A stretch of DNA of 64,000 nt from QPJE01 sp051747745 (GCA_051747745.1 JBNJGL010000002.1:1-64000); one strand, 5' to 3'; counted from the first letter of the stretch, positions 27,057 through 35,839 are shown. The notes: generated by a model not told the origin, from the letters alone. Made by a program: numbers and translations.

Positions 27057-28775
27057 ATTACTGGAGAAACTGTTGGATTTTTATCTATTATACCACCAAT
27101 ACTGGCTATTTTACTTGCCATGTATACAAGAGAAGTTCTTATTTCTTTATTTGCAGGAGTCTGGTCTGCTGCATTAATAATCAGCCGCTGGAATCCAATT
27201 TCTGCGACTTCACTATCCCTGCGCTGGATTGTTAATACTGTTAATGATCCCTGGAATGCTAAATTTTTAATTCTTATTATGCTGATGGGGGCTGGAGCAG
27301 CTCTGATATACAAATCAGGAAGTGTTCTGGCTTTGGAAAAATGGATGGGTAATACAGTAAAGACCTCAAGAGATTCACAGATTTTAACCTGGATGATAGG
27401 AATGTTTATTTTTATTGATTCCTATACAAGTACAATTGTAACTGGAAATGCAACCAGAGATGTCAGCATAAAAAACAAAACATCTCGTGAGGCACATTCC
27501 TATATTTTAGATTCTACAACTGCTCCTGTTACAACTTTTGGCCCTGTTTCAAACTGGATAGGGTATCAGGTATCGATGATTGCCGCCGGATTTACTGCGG
27601 CCGGGATAACCGCTGAACAAATTGGAGTAACTCCTTATGCAGTATTTTTGCGTTCAATTCCCTGGAATTTTTACTGTCTGCTTGCCTTTTTTATGGTTGG
27701 ATTTATTGCGATAACCCAGAGATATTATGGACCAATGCTGGATGCAGAGTGGCGTTCTCGCAAAGAAGGAAAATTAATGAAAGATGGAGCAGAAGCTCTG
27801 TCAGATATAAGTACTGATGTGGGAGAACAGAGTAAAAAGAATCCCAAATTGGTCAACTTCTTTTTGCCTATTTTTTCTCTGCTGATTGTAAGTGTTTTTT
27901 CCATGTGGTGGCTTGGTGGAGGATATCAGTCTGGAGTAAGTGTAGCACAGTCTTTTCAGGAAACCGATATTGCTCTGGCACTGCTCTATGGTTCATTTGC
28001 CTTTGTTCTTTTTGCATTTATCGGATCACTGGGCTATAAAACAATGTCTTTAAGTGAGGCCAGTGATGCTGTTATAGATGGTTTTAAAACGATGATAATT
28101 GCAGCGGCAATTATTATTCTGGCCTGGACAATAGGTCATGCAACTGATCAGGTAGGTACCGCAGAGTATGTAGTAAGTATTTTAATGAATATAGGACTGC
28201 CGGGTAGAGCTCTACCTATAATTGTTTTTCTGGCTGCCATGTTTATTTCATTTACTACCGGAACTTCCTGGGGAACAATGGCAATTTTAACTCCAATTGC
28301 TGTTTCCACCGGTTATGAACTGGTTGGATTCAGTATTGTACCTGTACTGATGGGAATTTTATTTGGAGGGGCTATTTTTGGTGATCATGTATCTCCTATT
28401 TCTGATACTACTGTAATGTCTTCCATTTTTGCAGGTTCTGATCATATTGATCATGTAACTTCACAGATTCCCTATGCATTAACAGCAGCTGGAGTCACAG
28501 TTGTGACATTAGTATTATATGCTTTAGGAATAGATTCTGTAGTGTTTTTACTCATCACTGCCTTTGTGCTGACAATAGCTGTGTCAGTTATGCTGAATAA
28601 ATATGATGCCAGAAGAAAAGGTCTGCCAGAAGTGATGCCAACTGTAGAAGAGATAAAAGCTGGCAATAGTACGGGCAGTCAAATAAAGACTTTCAATAAG
28701 ATTGCAACTGCTGCTGCCGCATTTTATCTTATTTATATGACGAGTATTTTTCTTTTTGCAAATCTGGCCTCTTAA
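27057..28775 (+). CDS. NhaC family Na+/H+ antiporter, apparent ATT start
   Basis: About 572 residues with 11-13 membrane segments; NhaC-type features are FIDSYTSTIVTGNATRD near residue 139 (seen as FIDSYTSTIV), TTAPVTTFGPVSNWIG, FTTGTSWGTMAIL and GGAIFGDHVSPISDTTV near residue 440. The first in-frame ATG is at 27120, but the 21 codons before it (GFLSIIPPILAILLA) form the conserved first membrane helix. No ATG, GTG or TTG occurs in frame before a stop at 27039. An AAAGGAGGT site at 27041-27049 is exactly eight bases before an ATT at 27057, which I take as the start. It exchanges sodium for protons, useful to a halophile. Confidence 0.8.
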   Translation: MTGETVGFLSIIPPILAILLAMYTREVLISLFAGVWSAALIISRWNPISATSLSLRWIVNTVNDPWNAKFLILIMLMGAGAALIYKSGSVLALEKWMGNTVKTSRDSQILTWMIGMFIFIDSYTSTIVTGNATRDVSIKNKTSREAHSYILDSTTAPVTTFGPVSNWIGYQVSMIAAGFTAAGITAEQIGVTPYAVFLRSIPWNFYCLLAFFMVGFIAITQRYYGPMLDAEWRSRKEGKLMKDGAEALSDISTDVGEQSKKNPKLVNFFLPIFSLLIVSVFSMWWLGGGYQSGVSVAQSFQETDIALALLYGSFAFVLFAFIGSLGYKTMSLSEASDAVIDGFKTMIIAAAIIILAWTIGHATDQVGTAEYVVSILMNIGLPGRALPIIVFLAAMFISFTTGTSWGTMAILTPIAVSTGYELVGFSIVPVLMGILFGGAIFGDHVSPISDTTVMSSIFAGSDHIDHVTSQIPYALTAAGVTVVTLVLYALGIDSVVFLLITAFVLTIAVSVMLNKYDARRKGLPEVMPTVEEIKAGNSTGSQIKTFNKIATAAAAFYLIYMTSIFLFANLAS

Positions 28776-28882
28776 AAGGAGAATGCAGAAAAGTGTCCAA
28801 TAAATTCTCTGTTAAACTGTTTTCTTTAGCTATTATTATTTTTTATCAATCAAAATCTGATGTATTTCTTTATCATGATCTA

Positions 28883-28937
28883 CCCCTGCAAATTTCAGCA
28901 GAACTAAAATTTATGCTGAGATGAGCAGGGGATTTTT
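28883..28937 (+). terminator. Long hairpin terminator after the NhaC gene
   Basis: CCCCTGC (28883-28889) pairs with GCAGGGG (28925-28931); inside, AATTTCAGCA pairs mostly with TGCTGAGAT. ATTTTT follows. Confidence 0.7.
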
Positions 28938-29091
28938 AGGATATAACAGCTGTGAAAACAATGATTTGTCTTTAGATTCGATTTAGAGAGGTTTTTCTGC
29001 TATAATAATGAGTAGATTACTCAGTTTAAAATTTATTAAGAACTTTTTCATTTTGCAGTGCTAAAAATAACTGTGGATAATTTTTGGAAAC

Positions 29092-29149
29092 TGTGATAGA
29101 AGTTATAGTCTGCTAGCAAACCTCGTGGGCTTGCCCCAAGGAGGGTCAA
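29092..29149 (+). repeat. 58-nt repeated leader element, copy A
   Basis: Matches positions 57174-57231 at 54 of 58 bases. Both carry CTGCTAGCAAACC, a GGGCTTGCCC hairpin flanked by CCT/AGG, and then AGGAGGGTCAA, which resembles a ribosome binding site. This copy is about 70 bases before the YgiQ gene. It is not a riboswitch class I recognise. Confidence 0.75.
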
Positions 29150-29152
29150 GTT

Positions 29153-29221
29153 TTGATTTTAAAAGATAATATTAGACGATTTGAAGACAGTATAAAAATA
29201 AAGGAGTTACTGATAATTTAA
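29153..29221 (+). CDS. Possible 22-codon leader reading frame before the YgiQ gene
   Basis: A TTG lies eight bases after the GGAGGG of repeat copy A and opens a frame of 22 codons that ends in TAA touching the ATG of the next gene (TAAATG). The arrangement would couple translation of the next gene to this frame. No homology is visible and it may be chance. Confidence 0.3.
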   Translation: MILKDNIRRFEDSIKIKELLII

Positions 29222-31069
29222 ATGAAAAATAAAAAACAGGATTTAAATAAAGATAGTGAGCATAAAAGTGAAAATCCAAGAAATCAGTTTATGGTGACAT
29301 GCAGAGATGATATGGAAAAAAGGGAATGGGAAAAACTGGATTATATAATAGTGAGCGGTGATGCCTATATAGATCATCCCTCTTTTGGTACTGCAATTAT
29401 TGCCAGAGTTCTGGAAGATGCAGGTTTTAAAGTTGGAATTATTGCTCAACCTGACTGGCGGGACTTATCGGATTTTGAAAAACTGGGAAAGCCAGAATAT
29501 GGTTTTTTAGTTACATCAGGAAATATGGATTCAATGGTAAATCATTATACTGTCAGCCGGCACAGGCGCAGTTATGATAATTATTCACCAGGTGGTAAAA
29601 GTGGTTTGCGGCCTGATAGAGCCGTAATTGTTTATACAAATAAAATAAGAGAAGCATATGGCAGTATTCCGGTGATAATTGGGGGAATTGAAGCCAGCCT
29701 GCGCAGATTTGCATATTATGATTACTGGGATGATAATGTGAGGAGATCGATATTATTTGACAGTCGGGCAGATCTGCTTGTTTATGGTATGGGAGAACAT
29801 CAGATACTGGAAATTGCGGAAAACATGGCTTCAGGACTCGATATTAAATATATTACCCATATTCCCGGGACTGCTTTTGTTACAGACAGCCTGGATAATC
29901 TCTACAGCTATAAACTACTGCCTTCTTATGATGAAGTACGGACAGATAAAAAGAAATATGCCTATTCTTTTAAATTACAGTATGAAGAACAGGATCCGAT
30001 TAGGGGAGAAGTTCTGGTTCAGCAGCATAAAGATAAATACCTTGTGCAGAACCCACCGACAAAACCCTTAAATAGAGACGAACTGGATCATATATATTCA
30101 CTTCCCTATCAGAGAAATTACCATCCTAAATACGAAGATCTGGGTGGTGTTCCGGCTATTAAAGAGGTTAAGTTCAGTCTTGTCAGCTCCCGGGGATGTT
30201 TTGGTGCCTGCTCATTTTGTGCACTTGCATTTCATCAGGGTAAAATGGTAACCTCACGCAGCAGAGAATCTCTCGTAGAAGAAGCGAAAAAATTAACTGA
30301 AATGCCGGATTTTAAAGGTTATATTCATGATGTAGGAGGTCCAACAGCGAATTTCAGACAGCCTTCCTGTACTTCACAGCTTTCACGGGGAATGTGTAAA
30401 AATAGAGAATGCATGTTTCCTGAACCCTGCAGTGAATTGGAGATTGACCACTCAGAATATCTTGAAATTTTAAAAACTCTGAGAAATATAAAAGGTGTAA
30501 AAAAAGTTTTTATAAGATCGGGAATCAGATTTGACTATCTGCTGGAAGATAAAAATGAAGAATTTTTTAGAGAATTGTGCAGACATCATGTCAGCGGACA
30601 GCTTAAAGCTGCTCCAGAACATGTTTCAAAGGAAGTTCTCTACAGGATGGGGAAACCTGAAATTGAGGTATTTGATAAGTTTAGAAAAAAGTTTTATGAG
30701 ATAAATGATGAGATAAATAAGGAGCAGTATATTATCCCCTACTTTATTTCGAGTCATCCGGGCAGCAGGCTGGAAGATGCTGTCAAACTGGCGGAGTATC
30801 TGCGGGATATAAATCATCATCCAGATCAGGTTCAGGATTTTTATCCCACTCCTGGTACAATGTCAACAGCGATGTATCACAGTGGTTATGACCCCAGAAC
30901 AATGGAAAAAATATATGTGGCAAAAAGTCAGAAGGAGAAAAAAATGCAGAGAGCACTACTGCAGTACAATAAAAAGAGCAATTATAAGACTGTAAAAAAA
31001 GCTTTAAAAAGAGCGGGCAGGGAAGATCTGATCGGTTATAACAAAAAAGCCCTGATAAAACCAGAATAG
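29222..31069 (+). CDS. YgiQ family radical SAM protein (UPF0313)
   Basis: A 615-residue radical SAM enzyme of the YgiQ family. It has an N-terminal SGDAYIDHPSFGTAIIARVLE segment (seen as DAYIDHPSFG near residue 42), a radical SAM cluster motif CFGACSFC (CX3CX2C) near residue 328 and a C-terminal AAPEHVS segment near residue 465. The reaction is not established. The best ribosome site, AAGGAG, is about 15 bases upstream, rather far, which fits coupling to the small frame before it. Confidence 0.88.
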   Translation: MKNKKQDLNKDSEHKSENPRNQFMVTCRDDMEKREWEKLDYIIVSGDAYIDHPSFGTAIIARVLEDAGFKVGIIAQPDWRDLSDFEKLGKPEYGFLVTSGNMDSMVNHYTVSRHRRSYDNYSPGGKSGLRPDRAVIVYTNKIREAYGSIPVIIGGIEASLRRFAYYDYWDDNVRRSILFDSRADLLVYGMGEHQILEIAENMASGLDIKYITHIPGTAFVTDSLDNLYSYKLLPSYDEVRTDKKKYAYSFKLQYEEQDPIRGEVLVQQHKDKYLVQNPPTKPLNRDELDHIYSLPYQRNYHPKYEDLGGVPAIKEVKFSLVSSRGCFGACSFCALAFHQGKMVTSRSRESLVEEAKKLTEMPDFKGYIHDVGGPTANFRQPSCTSQLSRGMCKNRECMFPEPCSELEIDHSEYLEILKTLRNIKGVKKVFIRSGIRFDYLLEDKNEEFFRELCRHHVSGQLKAAPEHVSKEVLYRMGKPEIEVFDKFRKKFYEINDEINKEQYIIPYFISSHPGSRLEDAVKLAEYLRDINHHPDQVQDFYPTPGTMSTAMYHSGYDPRTMEKIYVAKSQKEKKMQRALLQYNKKSNYKTVKKALKRAGREDLIGYNKKALIKPE

Positions 31070-31147
31070 AATTTGTAAATCCTAATGAATTTTCAGAAAG
31101 ATCTTGTTTAAAAGTAATGATATTTTCTTATCGCTGATAAATATTAA

Positions 31148-31175
31148 AGGATTTTAAAATCCGTTGTTGAATAAT
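31148..31175 (+). promoter_or_regulatory. Sigma-H-type promoter of larE
   Basis: AGGATTT at 31148-31154, 14 bases, GAATAAT at 31169-31175. GGATTTTAAAATCC here is also a perfect palindrome, so an operator is an alternative reading. It is in the 153-base gap before larE, in the right orientation. Confidence 0.55.
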
Positions 31176-31222
31176 GAAAACTGTCAAAAGTTATATAAAA
31201 TTTTGAGTACAGGAGTGTATTT

Positions 31223-32032
31223 ATGAGTCTTGAAAAAAAATATGAAAAATTAAATGATATTTTAAGAGAACTTGATGATTTTGTAGTCGCTTTTTCTGGC
31301 GGTGTGGACAGTACTTTTCTTGCAGCCGCCGCACTGGAGGTTGGGTCTAATTTTACTGCAGTTACAGTAAAAACACCTTTTGTTCCAAAAAAGGAAATTG
31401 AAGAAGTTGAAAAACTTGCTGATAAATTTTCATTAAAACACAGAGAAATCGAGTTGAAATTAGTTGATCTGGGAAAAGCTGCGGCAAATCCACCTGAGCG
31501 GTGCTATTACTGCAAGAAAAAAATATTTGGAGAAATAAAAAAATTTGCTGGCGGCAGAGTAATTGTTGAAGGTTCCAATGCTGATGATACAGGCGATTAT
31601 CGGCCGGGTATGAAAGCTTTAAGTGAATTGAAAATAAGGAGCCCTCTTTTAGAATCAGATCTAAGCAAAAAGGAGATTAGAGAATTATCTTACAGGATGG
31701 ATCTTCCTACCTGGGATAAACCGTCACTTTCCTGTCTTGCAACCAGAATTACCTATGGGCAAAAAATTTCTGAAGAAAAATTAAGAAAAGTAGAAAAGGC
31801 AGAAAAATTTTTGCGTCAGAGAGGTTTTAAACAGTTTAGAGTTCGCGATCATGATAACCTGGCCAGAATTGAAGTAGGTGCTGAGGAAAGAGAAAAATTT
31901 ATGGATATAGATTTAATAAATGCTGCTGACACCTATTTTAAGGAACTGGGATTTGATTATGTTACTTTTGACCTGGCAGGATATAAATCCGGAAGTATGA
32001 ATCGCCTGCTTGAAGGAGGAACAAATGAATAA
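31223..32032 (+). CDS. larE: LarE, ATP-dependent sacrificial sulfur transferase
   Basis: A 269-residue PP-loop enzyme with AFSGGVDSTFLA near residue 23 and the PPERCYYCKKKIFGEI segment near residue 91 that contains the cysteine region of LarE. LarE supplies sulfur to pyridinium biscarboxylic acid mononucleotide in synthesis of the nickel-pincer nucleotide (NPN) cofactor. larB and larC follow. No larA racemase gene is in the window. It ends in an 8-base overlap with larB. Confidence 0.9.
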   Translation: MSLEKKYEKLNDILRELDDFVVAFSGGVDSTFLAAAALEVGSNFTAVTVKTPFVPKKEIEEVEKLADKFSLKHREIELKLVDLGKAAANPPERCYYCKKKIFGEIKKFAGGRVIVEGSNADDTGDYRPGMKALSELKIRSPLLESDLSKKEIRELSYRMDLPTWDKPSLSCLATRITYGQKISEEKLRKVEKAEKFLRQRGFKQFRVRDHDNLARIEVGAEEREKFMDIDLINAADTYFKELGFDYVTFDLAGYKSGSMNRLLEGGTNE

Positions 32033-32798
32033 AGAAGATATAAAATTTATTTTGGAAAAAGTTAAGAGTGGAGATGTTGAAATAGATGCTGCAATGGATA
32101 AACTTAAAGATCTTCCTTTTAAGGACCTTGGTTATGCTAAAGTTGATAACCACAGAAGCCTGCGCAATGGATATCCGGAAGTTATTTATTGTGAGGGGAA
32201 ATCCCTTGATGAAATAGAAGGTATTGTAAGAGAAATGATAAAAAAAGAGAACAATATTCTGGCAACCAGGGCCAGCAGAGAAGTTTACAGCAGAATAAAA
32301 GAAATTGAACCTGAAGCAGAATTTTATGAGAGAGCAAAAATTATTTTTATTAAAAAAAGAGAGCTAAAAAAAACAGAGAGCAAAATTATTGTAGTTACCG
32401 GTGGAACCTCAGATATTGCAGTTGCTGAAGAAGCTGCAATTACAGCCGAAGTACTTGGAAATACTGTAGAGAGGCTATACGATGTTGGAGTTGCCGGTAT
32501 TCATCGACTTTTATTAAATTTAGATAAACTGAATGAAGCCAGTGTAATTATAACTGCTGCTGGAATGGAAGGAGCACTTGCAAGTGTGGTTGGTGGACTG
32601 GTTGATAAACCGGTAATTGCTGTCCCCACAAGTGTAGGTTATGGGGCCAACTTTGGCGGTGTTTCAGCTCTGCTGACCATGCTTAACAGCTGTGCAAGTG
32701 GAGTAGGTGTTGTTAACATTGACAATGGATTTGGAGCTGCCTATCTGGCAGCTACAATAAATATGCAGATAGAAAATGCCAGAAAAGAGGGAAAATAA
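32025..32798 (+). CDS. larB: LarB, carboxylase/hydrolase of NPN cofactor synthesis
   Basis: About 257 residues. The C-terminal part is the AIR-carboxylase-like (PurE) fold: VVTGGTSDIAVAEEAA near residue 125, AAGMEGALASVVGGL near residue 184 (seen as GMEGALASVVGG) and PTSVGYGANFGG. LarB carboxylates nicotinic acid adenine dinucleotide and splits the phosphoanhydride. Start at the ATG at 32025, behind GGAGG at 32015-32019; the TTG at 32010 precedes that site. Overlaps larE. Confidence 0.9.
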   Translation: MNKEDIKFILEKVKSGDVEIDAAMDKLKDLPFKDLGYAKVDNHRSLRNGYPEVIYCEGKSLDEIEGIVREMIKKENNILATRASREVYSRIKEIEPEAEFYERAKIIFIKKRELKKTESKIIVVTGGTSDIAVAEEAAITAEVLGNTVERLYDVGVAGIHRLLLNLDKLNEASVIITAAGMEGALASVVGGLVDKPVIAVPTSVGYGANFGGVSALLTMLNSCASGVGVVNIDNGFGAAYLAATINMQIENARKEGK

Positions 32799-32799
32799 C

Positions 32800-33756
32800 A
32801 TGGAGAAAATACTTTATTTTGAATGTAATTCAGGAATCAGTGGAGATATGACAATTGCTGCTCTGCTGGATCTGGGTTTAGATCAGGAAGAATTTTTGGA
32901 AAAACTTAAAAAACTTAACTTATCAGGTTATGAAATAGAGATAAAGAAAACACAAAAAAATGGTATTACAGGGACTGATTTTAAAGTGGTTCTGGAAAAT
33001 ACAGCACACCCGGATCACCTTCATGAACACGGAGGTGATGGTCACACTCACAATCAAAGTAATGATCACAATCATCACAATCATGACTCAGACAATCAAC
33101 ACGATCACAATCATGACTCAGATAATCAACATTACTCAGACAGTCATCATCACCACCATGATGAACACAGCCATGATCATAAAGAAAAAGAGGCACATAA
33201 TCATTCAGGTGACGGAGAACATCACCACCGAAATTTAGGTGATATAGAGAAATTGATCGATGAGAGTGGACTGAACGATAATATTAAAAAATTAAGCAAA
33301 AAGATTTTTAGCTATGTAGCTGAAGCAGAGGCAAAAGTACACAATAAGCCTTTAAACGAAGTTCATTTTCACGAGGTCGGTGCAGTTGACTCTATTGTAG
33401 ATATTGTTGGCACTGCAGTACTGATAGACATGCTGAATGTTGATCATATTTATTCTTCAGCAGTTCCAATTGGTTCTGGTTTTGTAAATGTGGCCCATGG
33501 TAATATACCAGTACCTGCTCCGGCAACTATAGAAATACTTAAGGATGTACCTGTATATGCTTCTGGAGTAAAAAGTGAACTTGTAACACCCACCGGAGCT
33601 GCTATTATCAAAACACTGGCAGAAGAGTTCTGCCCACTGCCGGAAGTTGAGATTGAAAAAATTGCCTATGGAGCCGGAAAAAAAGATCTGGAAGTTACAA
33701 ACATGTTGAGGCTTTATCTGGCCCAAAAGACTAAAAAAAAACTGAAGAGCTGCTGA
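32800..33756 (+). CDS. larC: LarC N-terminal part (LarC1), nickel insertase, ends at a -1 frameshift site
   Basis: Encodes the first 318 residues of LarC, the CTP-dependent nickel insertase of the NPN cofactor. The N-terminus FECNSGISGDMTIAALLDLG (seen as GISGDMTIAALLDLG) is typical. Residues about 68-150 are an extended histidine/aspartate-rich stretch, with over 30 histidines, likely a nickel store. The core then continues with NEVHFHEVGAVDSIVDIVGT. The frame ends with TGA shortly after nine As at 33733-33741. A -1 shift on A AAA AAA leads straight into the LarC2 frame. LarC of Lactobacillus plantarum is made by frameshifting of larC1/larC2. Start at ATG 32800 behind AGAGGG. Confidence 0.88.
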   Translation: MEKILYFECNSGISGDMTIAALLDLGLDQEEFLEKLKKLNLSGYEIEIKKTQKNGITGTDFKVVLENTAHPDHLHEHGGDGHTHNQSNDHNHHNHDSDNQHDHNHDSDNQHYSDSHHHHHDEHSHDHKEKEAHNHSGDGEHHHRNLGDIEKLIDESGLNDNIKKLSKKIFSYVAEAEAKVHNKPLNEVHFHEVGAVDSIVDIVGTAVLIDMLNVDHIYSSAVPIGSGFVNVAHGNIPVPAPATIEILKDVPVYASGVKSELVTPTGAAIIKTLAEEFCPLPEVEIEKIAYGAGKKDLEVTNMLRLYLAQKTKKKLKSC

Positions 33757-34190
33757 TTCTAGAAACAAATATAGATGATATGAGCGGAGAAATATATTCT
33801 TATCTTTTTCCAGAATTATTTGCCGAAGGAGCACTGGACGTTTATTTAACAAATATATTTATGAAAAAAAATCGTCCTGCTCAAAAACTCAGCGTTCTGT
33901 GTTTAGAAGAAAAAAGAGAACAGATAGAAAAATTAATTTTTACAGAAACTACAACACTGGGTATCAGGAGATATCAGGTTGAACGAAGCTGTCTTGAGCG
34001 AAAAAATTTCACATTTAAATCTTCTCTCGGGGAAGTGAGAATTAAGGCAGCCTATATGGATGGCGAAGAGATTAAATTTGCTCCAGAATATGAAGACTGC
34101 AGAAAACTGGCCCGGGAAAATGATTTACCTCTTAAAAATGTTTATGATCTTATTAAAAAAGAAGCTTTGAATAATGTTTTTAACAAATAA
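33735..34190 (+). CDS. larC: LarC C-terminal part (LarC2), read after -1 frameshift
   Basis: This frame is open from 33735 and continues LarC: LILETNIDDMSGEIYSYLF is the typical start of the C-terminal domain. It is followed by FMKKNRPAQKLSVLC and by TTTLGIRRYQVERSCLERK (seen as TTLGIRRY). Its only ATG (33780) falls inside conserved sequence and lacks a ribosome site, so independent translation is unlikely. The -1 product of both frames would be about 463 residues. Sequencing error in the A-run is the other explanation. Confidence 0.85.
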   Translation, partial: KKTEELLILETNIDDMSGEIYSYLFPELFAEGALDVYLTNIFMKKNRPAQKLSVLCLEEKREQIEKLIFTETTTLGIRRYQVERSCLERKNFTFKSSLGEVRIKAAYMDGEEIKFAPEYEDCRKLARENDLPLKNVYDLIKKEALNNVFNK

Positions 34191-34218
34191 AAAGCATATA
34201 AAAAGAAAATAAGTGCTG

Positions 34219-34253
34219 AGTGCCTGGTTTTTTCATCTACCAGGCACTTTTTT
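34219..34253 (+). terminator. Intrinsic terminator after larC
   Basis: AGTGCCTGG (34219-34227) pairs with CCAGGCACT (34240-34248), followed by a T6 run. Confidence 0.88.
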
Positions 34254-34294
34254 CTTTTTAAAAGAGGTTTTTTTAATTAAATACAGAATAGTAT

Positions 34295-34333
34295 TATATA
34301 GTAGCACGAATTTTATTTTCGTGCTACTATATA
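34295..34333 (+). promoter_or_regulatory. NikR-type operator dyad
   Basis: A perfect 16-bp inverted repeat, arms 34295-34310 and 34318-34333 around TTTTATT. GTAGCA and TGCTAC are 15 bases apart; E. coli NikR binds GTATGA, 16 bases, TCATAC. It sits just before nikR, overlapping likely -10 sequences (TATTATATA). There is no T-run after it, so it is an operator and not a terminator. Confidence 0.7.
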
Positions 34334-34350
34334 ATAGAGGAGGTGTTTTT

Positions 34351-34794
34351 GTGTCCAGCTTAAAGCGTTTTGGAGTTTCAATAGATGAAGAACTTTTGAA
34401 ACGTTTTGATAAGATTAATGAAGGAGTTTATAATAACCGTTCTGAAGCAATAAGGGATTTGATTAGAGAAAAAATAATAGCAGAAGAAAATAAAACAGAT
34501 GAATCGATTGTGGTAGGGACTTTAACACTTATTTATGACCACCACAAATCCGGTTTAACTGATAAAATGAATAAACTGCAGCATGACTATCACTGTATGT
34601 TTAAGTCCAACCTTCATCTGCATTTGAACCATGACTACTGTCTGGAAGTGATAGTAGTTGAAGGTAAGATGAAAAAACTGAATGAGGTCACAAGAAGACT
34701 CATTGCACTGAAGGGAGTTAAACATGGAGAACTTACAGTTGCTAATATAAAAGATATGGAGGATAAGCAGTATGATAGAGAGAGGTACTGGTAA
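34351..34794 (+). CDS. nikR: NikR nickel-responsive regulator
   Basis: A 147-residue ribbon-helix-helix protein. The N-terminus SLKRFGVSIDEELLKRFD and NRSEAIRDLIREK form the DNA-binding domain. The ACT-type domain has VGTLTLIYDHHKSGL near residue 54 and the nickel site HLHLNHDYCLEV near residue 89 with conserved histidines and cysteine. Start is the GTG at 34351 behind GAGGAGGTG; the longer frame would run through the operator and terminator. It probably represses its own operon, which includes the Fec-type importer beginning in its 3' end. Confidence 0.92.
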   Translation: MSSLKRFGVSIDEELLKRFDKINEGVYNNRSEAIRDLIREKIIAEENKTDESIVVGTLTLIYDHHKSGLTDKMNKLQHDYHCMFKSNLHLHLNHDYCLEVIVVEGKMKKLNEVTRRLIALKGVKHGELTVANIKDMEDKQYDRERYW

Positions 34795-35824
34795 GATTGT
34801 ATTATTTGTTTTAATTGTTATATTTGTTTTTGGTAATTTTGCTGCTGCTCGAGAAATAACTGACCTGGCCGGTAGAACTGTTGAAATACCCGAGGAAGTG
34901 GATAAAATTGCTGCTGCTGGCCCGGGTAGTTTAAGAATTATAGTATATCTGCAGGCAGACAATTTAGTGGCAGGAGTTGAGGAGTTTGAAAAGAGAAATC
35001 AGCAGAGGCCGTATATCCTGGCAAAAAATGAGCTAACTCAACTGCCTGTTATAGGTCCTCAATTTGGTGGAGATGCAGAACTAATTGCTTCGGTTAATCC
35101 TGACCTTATCATTATGTCCTATATACCTGCATCGGAAGCAGATAAAATGACTGAAAAAACAGGTATCCCGGTTGTTTTAATCAATGATGGTTCAGCCGGG
35201 TCTATGGCAGAAAATGAAATGATTGCAGCTGTAGAATTTCTCGCTGATATACTGGATAAAAAAGAAAGAGCTGCTGAAATGAAAGAAAAATATTTGGATT
35301 ATAAATCAGATTTAAAAAGAAGAGTGAAGCTATCTAAAGCTGAACCTTCTAAAAAAATATACATAGGTGGGATAGGATTTAAAGGAGCTCAGGGAATTAC
35401 ATCTACTGAAACAGATTATCTTCCTTTTAGATATCTTAACATAGAAAATGCAGCTTCTCAAAAAGGTGGAGGTAATATAATGATCAGCAGAGAACAGCTT
35501 CTGCTGTGGGATCCTGAGGTTATTTTTGTAGATCAGGGAGGTATTAATCTGGTTAAAAAAGATTTAAAAAGACCTGAAATTCAGTATTTAAGTGCTGTAA
35601 AAAATGATGATTTATTTGCACTTCTCCCTTATAATCACTATACGACTAATTTTGCAACTCTCCTTGCTGATGCTTATTATATAGGGAAAATAGTTTATCC
35701 AGATAATTTTAAGGATATTGAGCCTTCTCAAAAAGCAGATGAAATTTATAATTTTTTTGTTGGAGAAGAAGTTTATGGAGATATGGCAGAGATATTTGGC
35801 GGTTTCGGCAGGGTAAATTTTTAG
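34772..35824 (+). CDS. Fec-type ABC binding protein, probably for nickel
   Basis: A 350-residue FecB/BtuF-fold binding protein with a signal peptide to about residue 27 (..FAAA, no lipobox), then TDLAGRTVEIPEEVDKI and NPDLIIMSY near residue 111. The mature part has few histidines (YNHYTTN near residue 292), so nickel may be bound as a chelate. Evidence for nickel is contextual: the gene starts inside nikR behind GGAGG, and the NPN cofactor genes are upstream. Substrates of this fold cannot be told from sequence alone; cobalamin and siderophores remain possible. Confidence 0.75.
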   Translation: MIERGTGKIVLFVLIVIFVFGNFAAAREITDLAGRTVEIPEEVDKIAAAGPGSLRIIVYLQADNLVAGVEEFEKRNQQRPYILAKNELTQLPVIGPQFGGDAELIASVNPDLIIMSYIPASEADKMTEKTGIPVVLINDGSAGSMAENEMIAAVEFLADILDKKERAAEMKEKYLDYKSDLKRRVKLSKAEPSKKIYIGGIGFKGAQGITSTETDYLPFRYLNIENAASQKGGGNIMISREQLLLWDPEVIFVDQGGINLVKKDLKRPEIQYLSAVKNDDLFALLPYNHYTTNFATLLADAYYIGKIVYPDNFKDIEPSQKADEIYNFFVGEEVYGDMAEIFGGFGRVNF

Positions 35825-35839
35825 TGAAGAGGCTAATTA

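Larger units (their letters stand above)
28776..29221 (+). other. Gene-free stretch between the NhaC and YgiQ genes
   Basis: Holds a long hairpin terminator (28883-28937), a TATAAT at 29001-29006 without a clear -35, the repeated element at 29092-29149 and a possible 22-codon reading frame at 29153-29221. I see no other gene on either strand. Confidence 0.6.

Noticed and set aside
28990..29010. Sigma-A promoter before the YgiQ gene (TATAAT at 29001)
   Set aside because: A good -10 but no -35 within 16-18 bases, so not listed as a promoter.
29092..29149. Known riboswitch (c-di-GMP-I, cobalamin or preQ1) for the repeated element
   Set aside because: AGCAAACC resembles part of the c-di-GMP-I core, but the rest of that consensus (and those of the others) is missing.
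32960..33238. Overlapping 92-codon frame and an antisense 71-codon frame in the histidine-rich part of larC
   Set aside because: They are by-products of the repetitive CAT/CAC/GAT codons of larC; no ribosome site and no plausible protein composition.
34213..34350. N-terminal extension of NikR by 46 residues
   Set aside because: It would translate through a terminator and the operator, and the homologous start is the GTG behind GAGGAGGTG.
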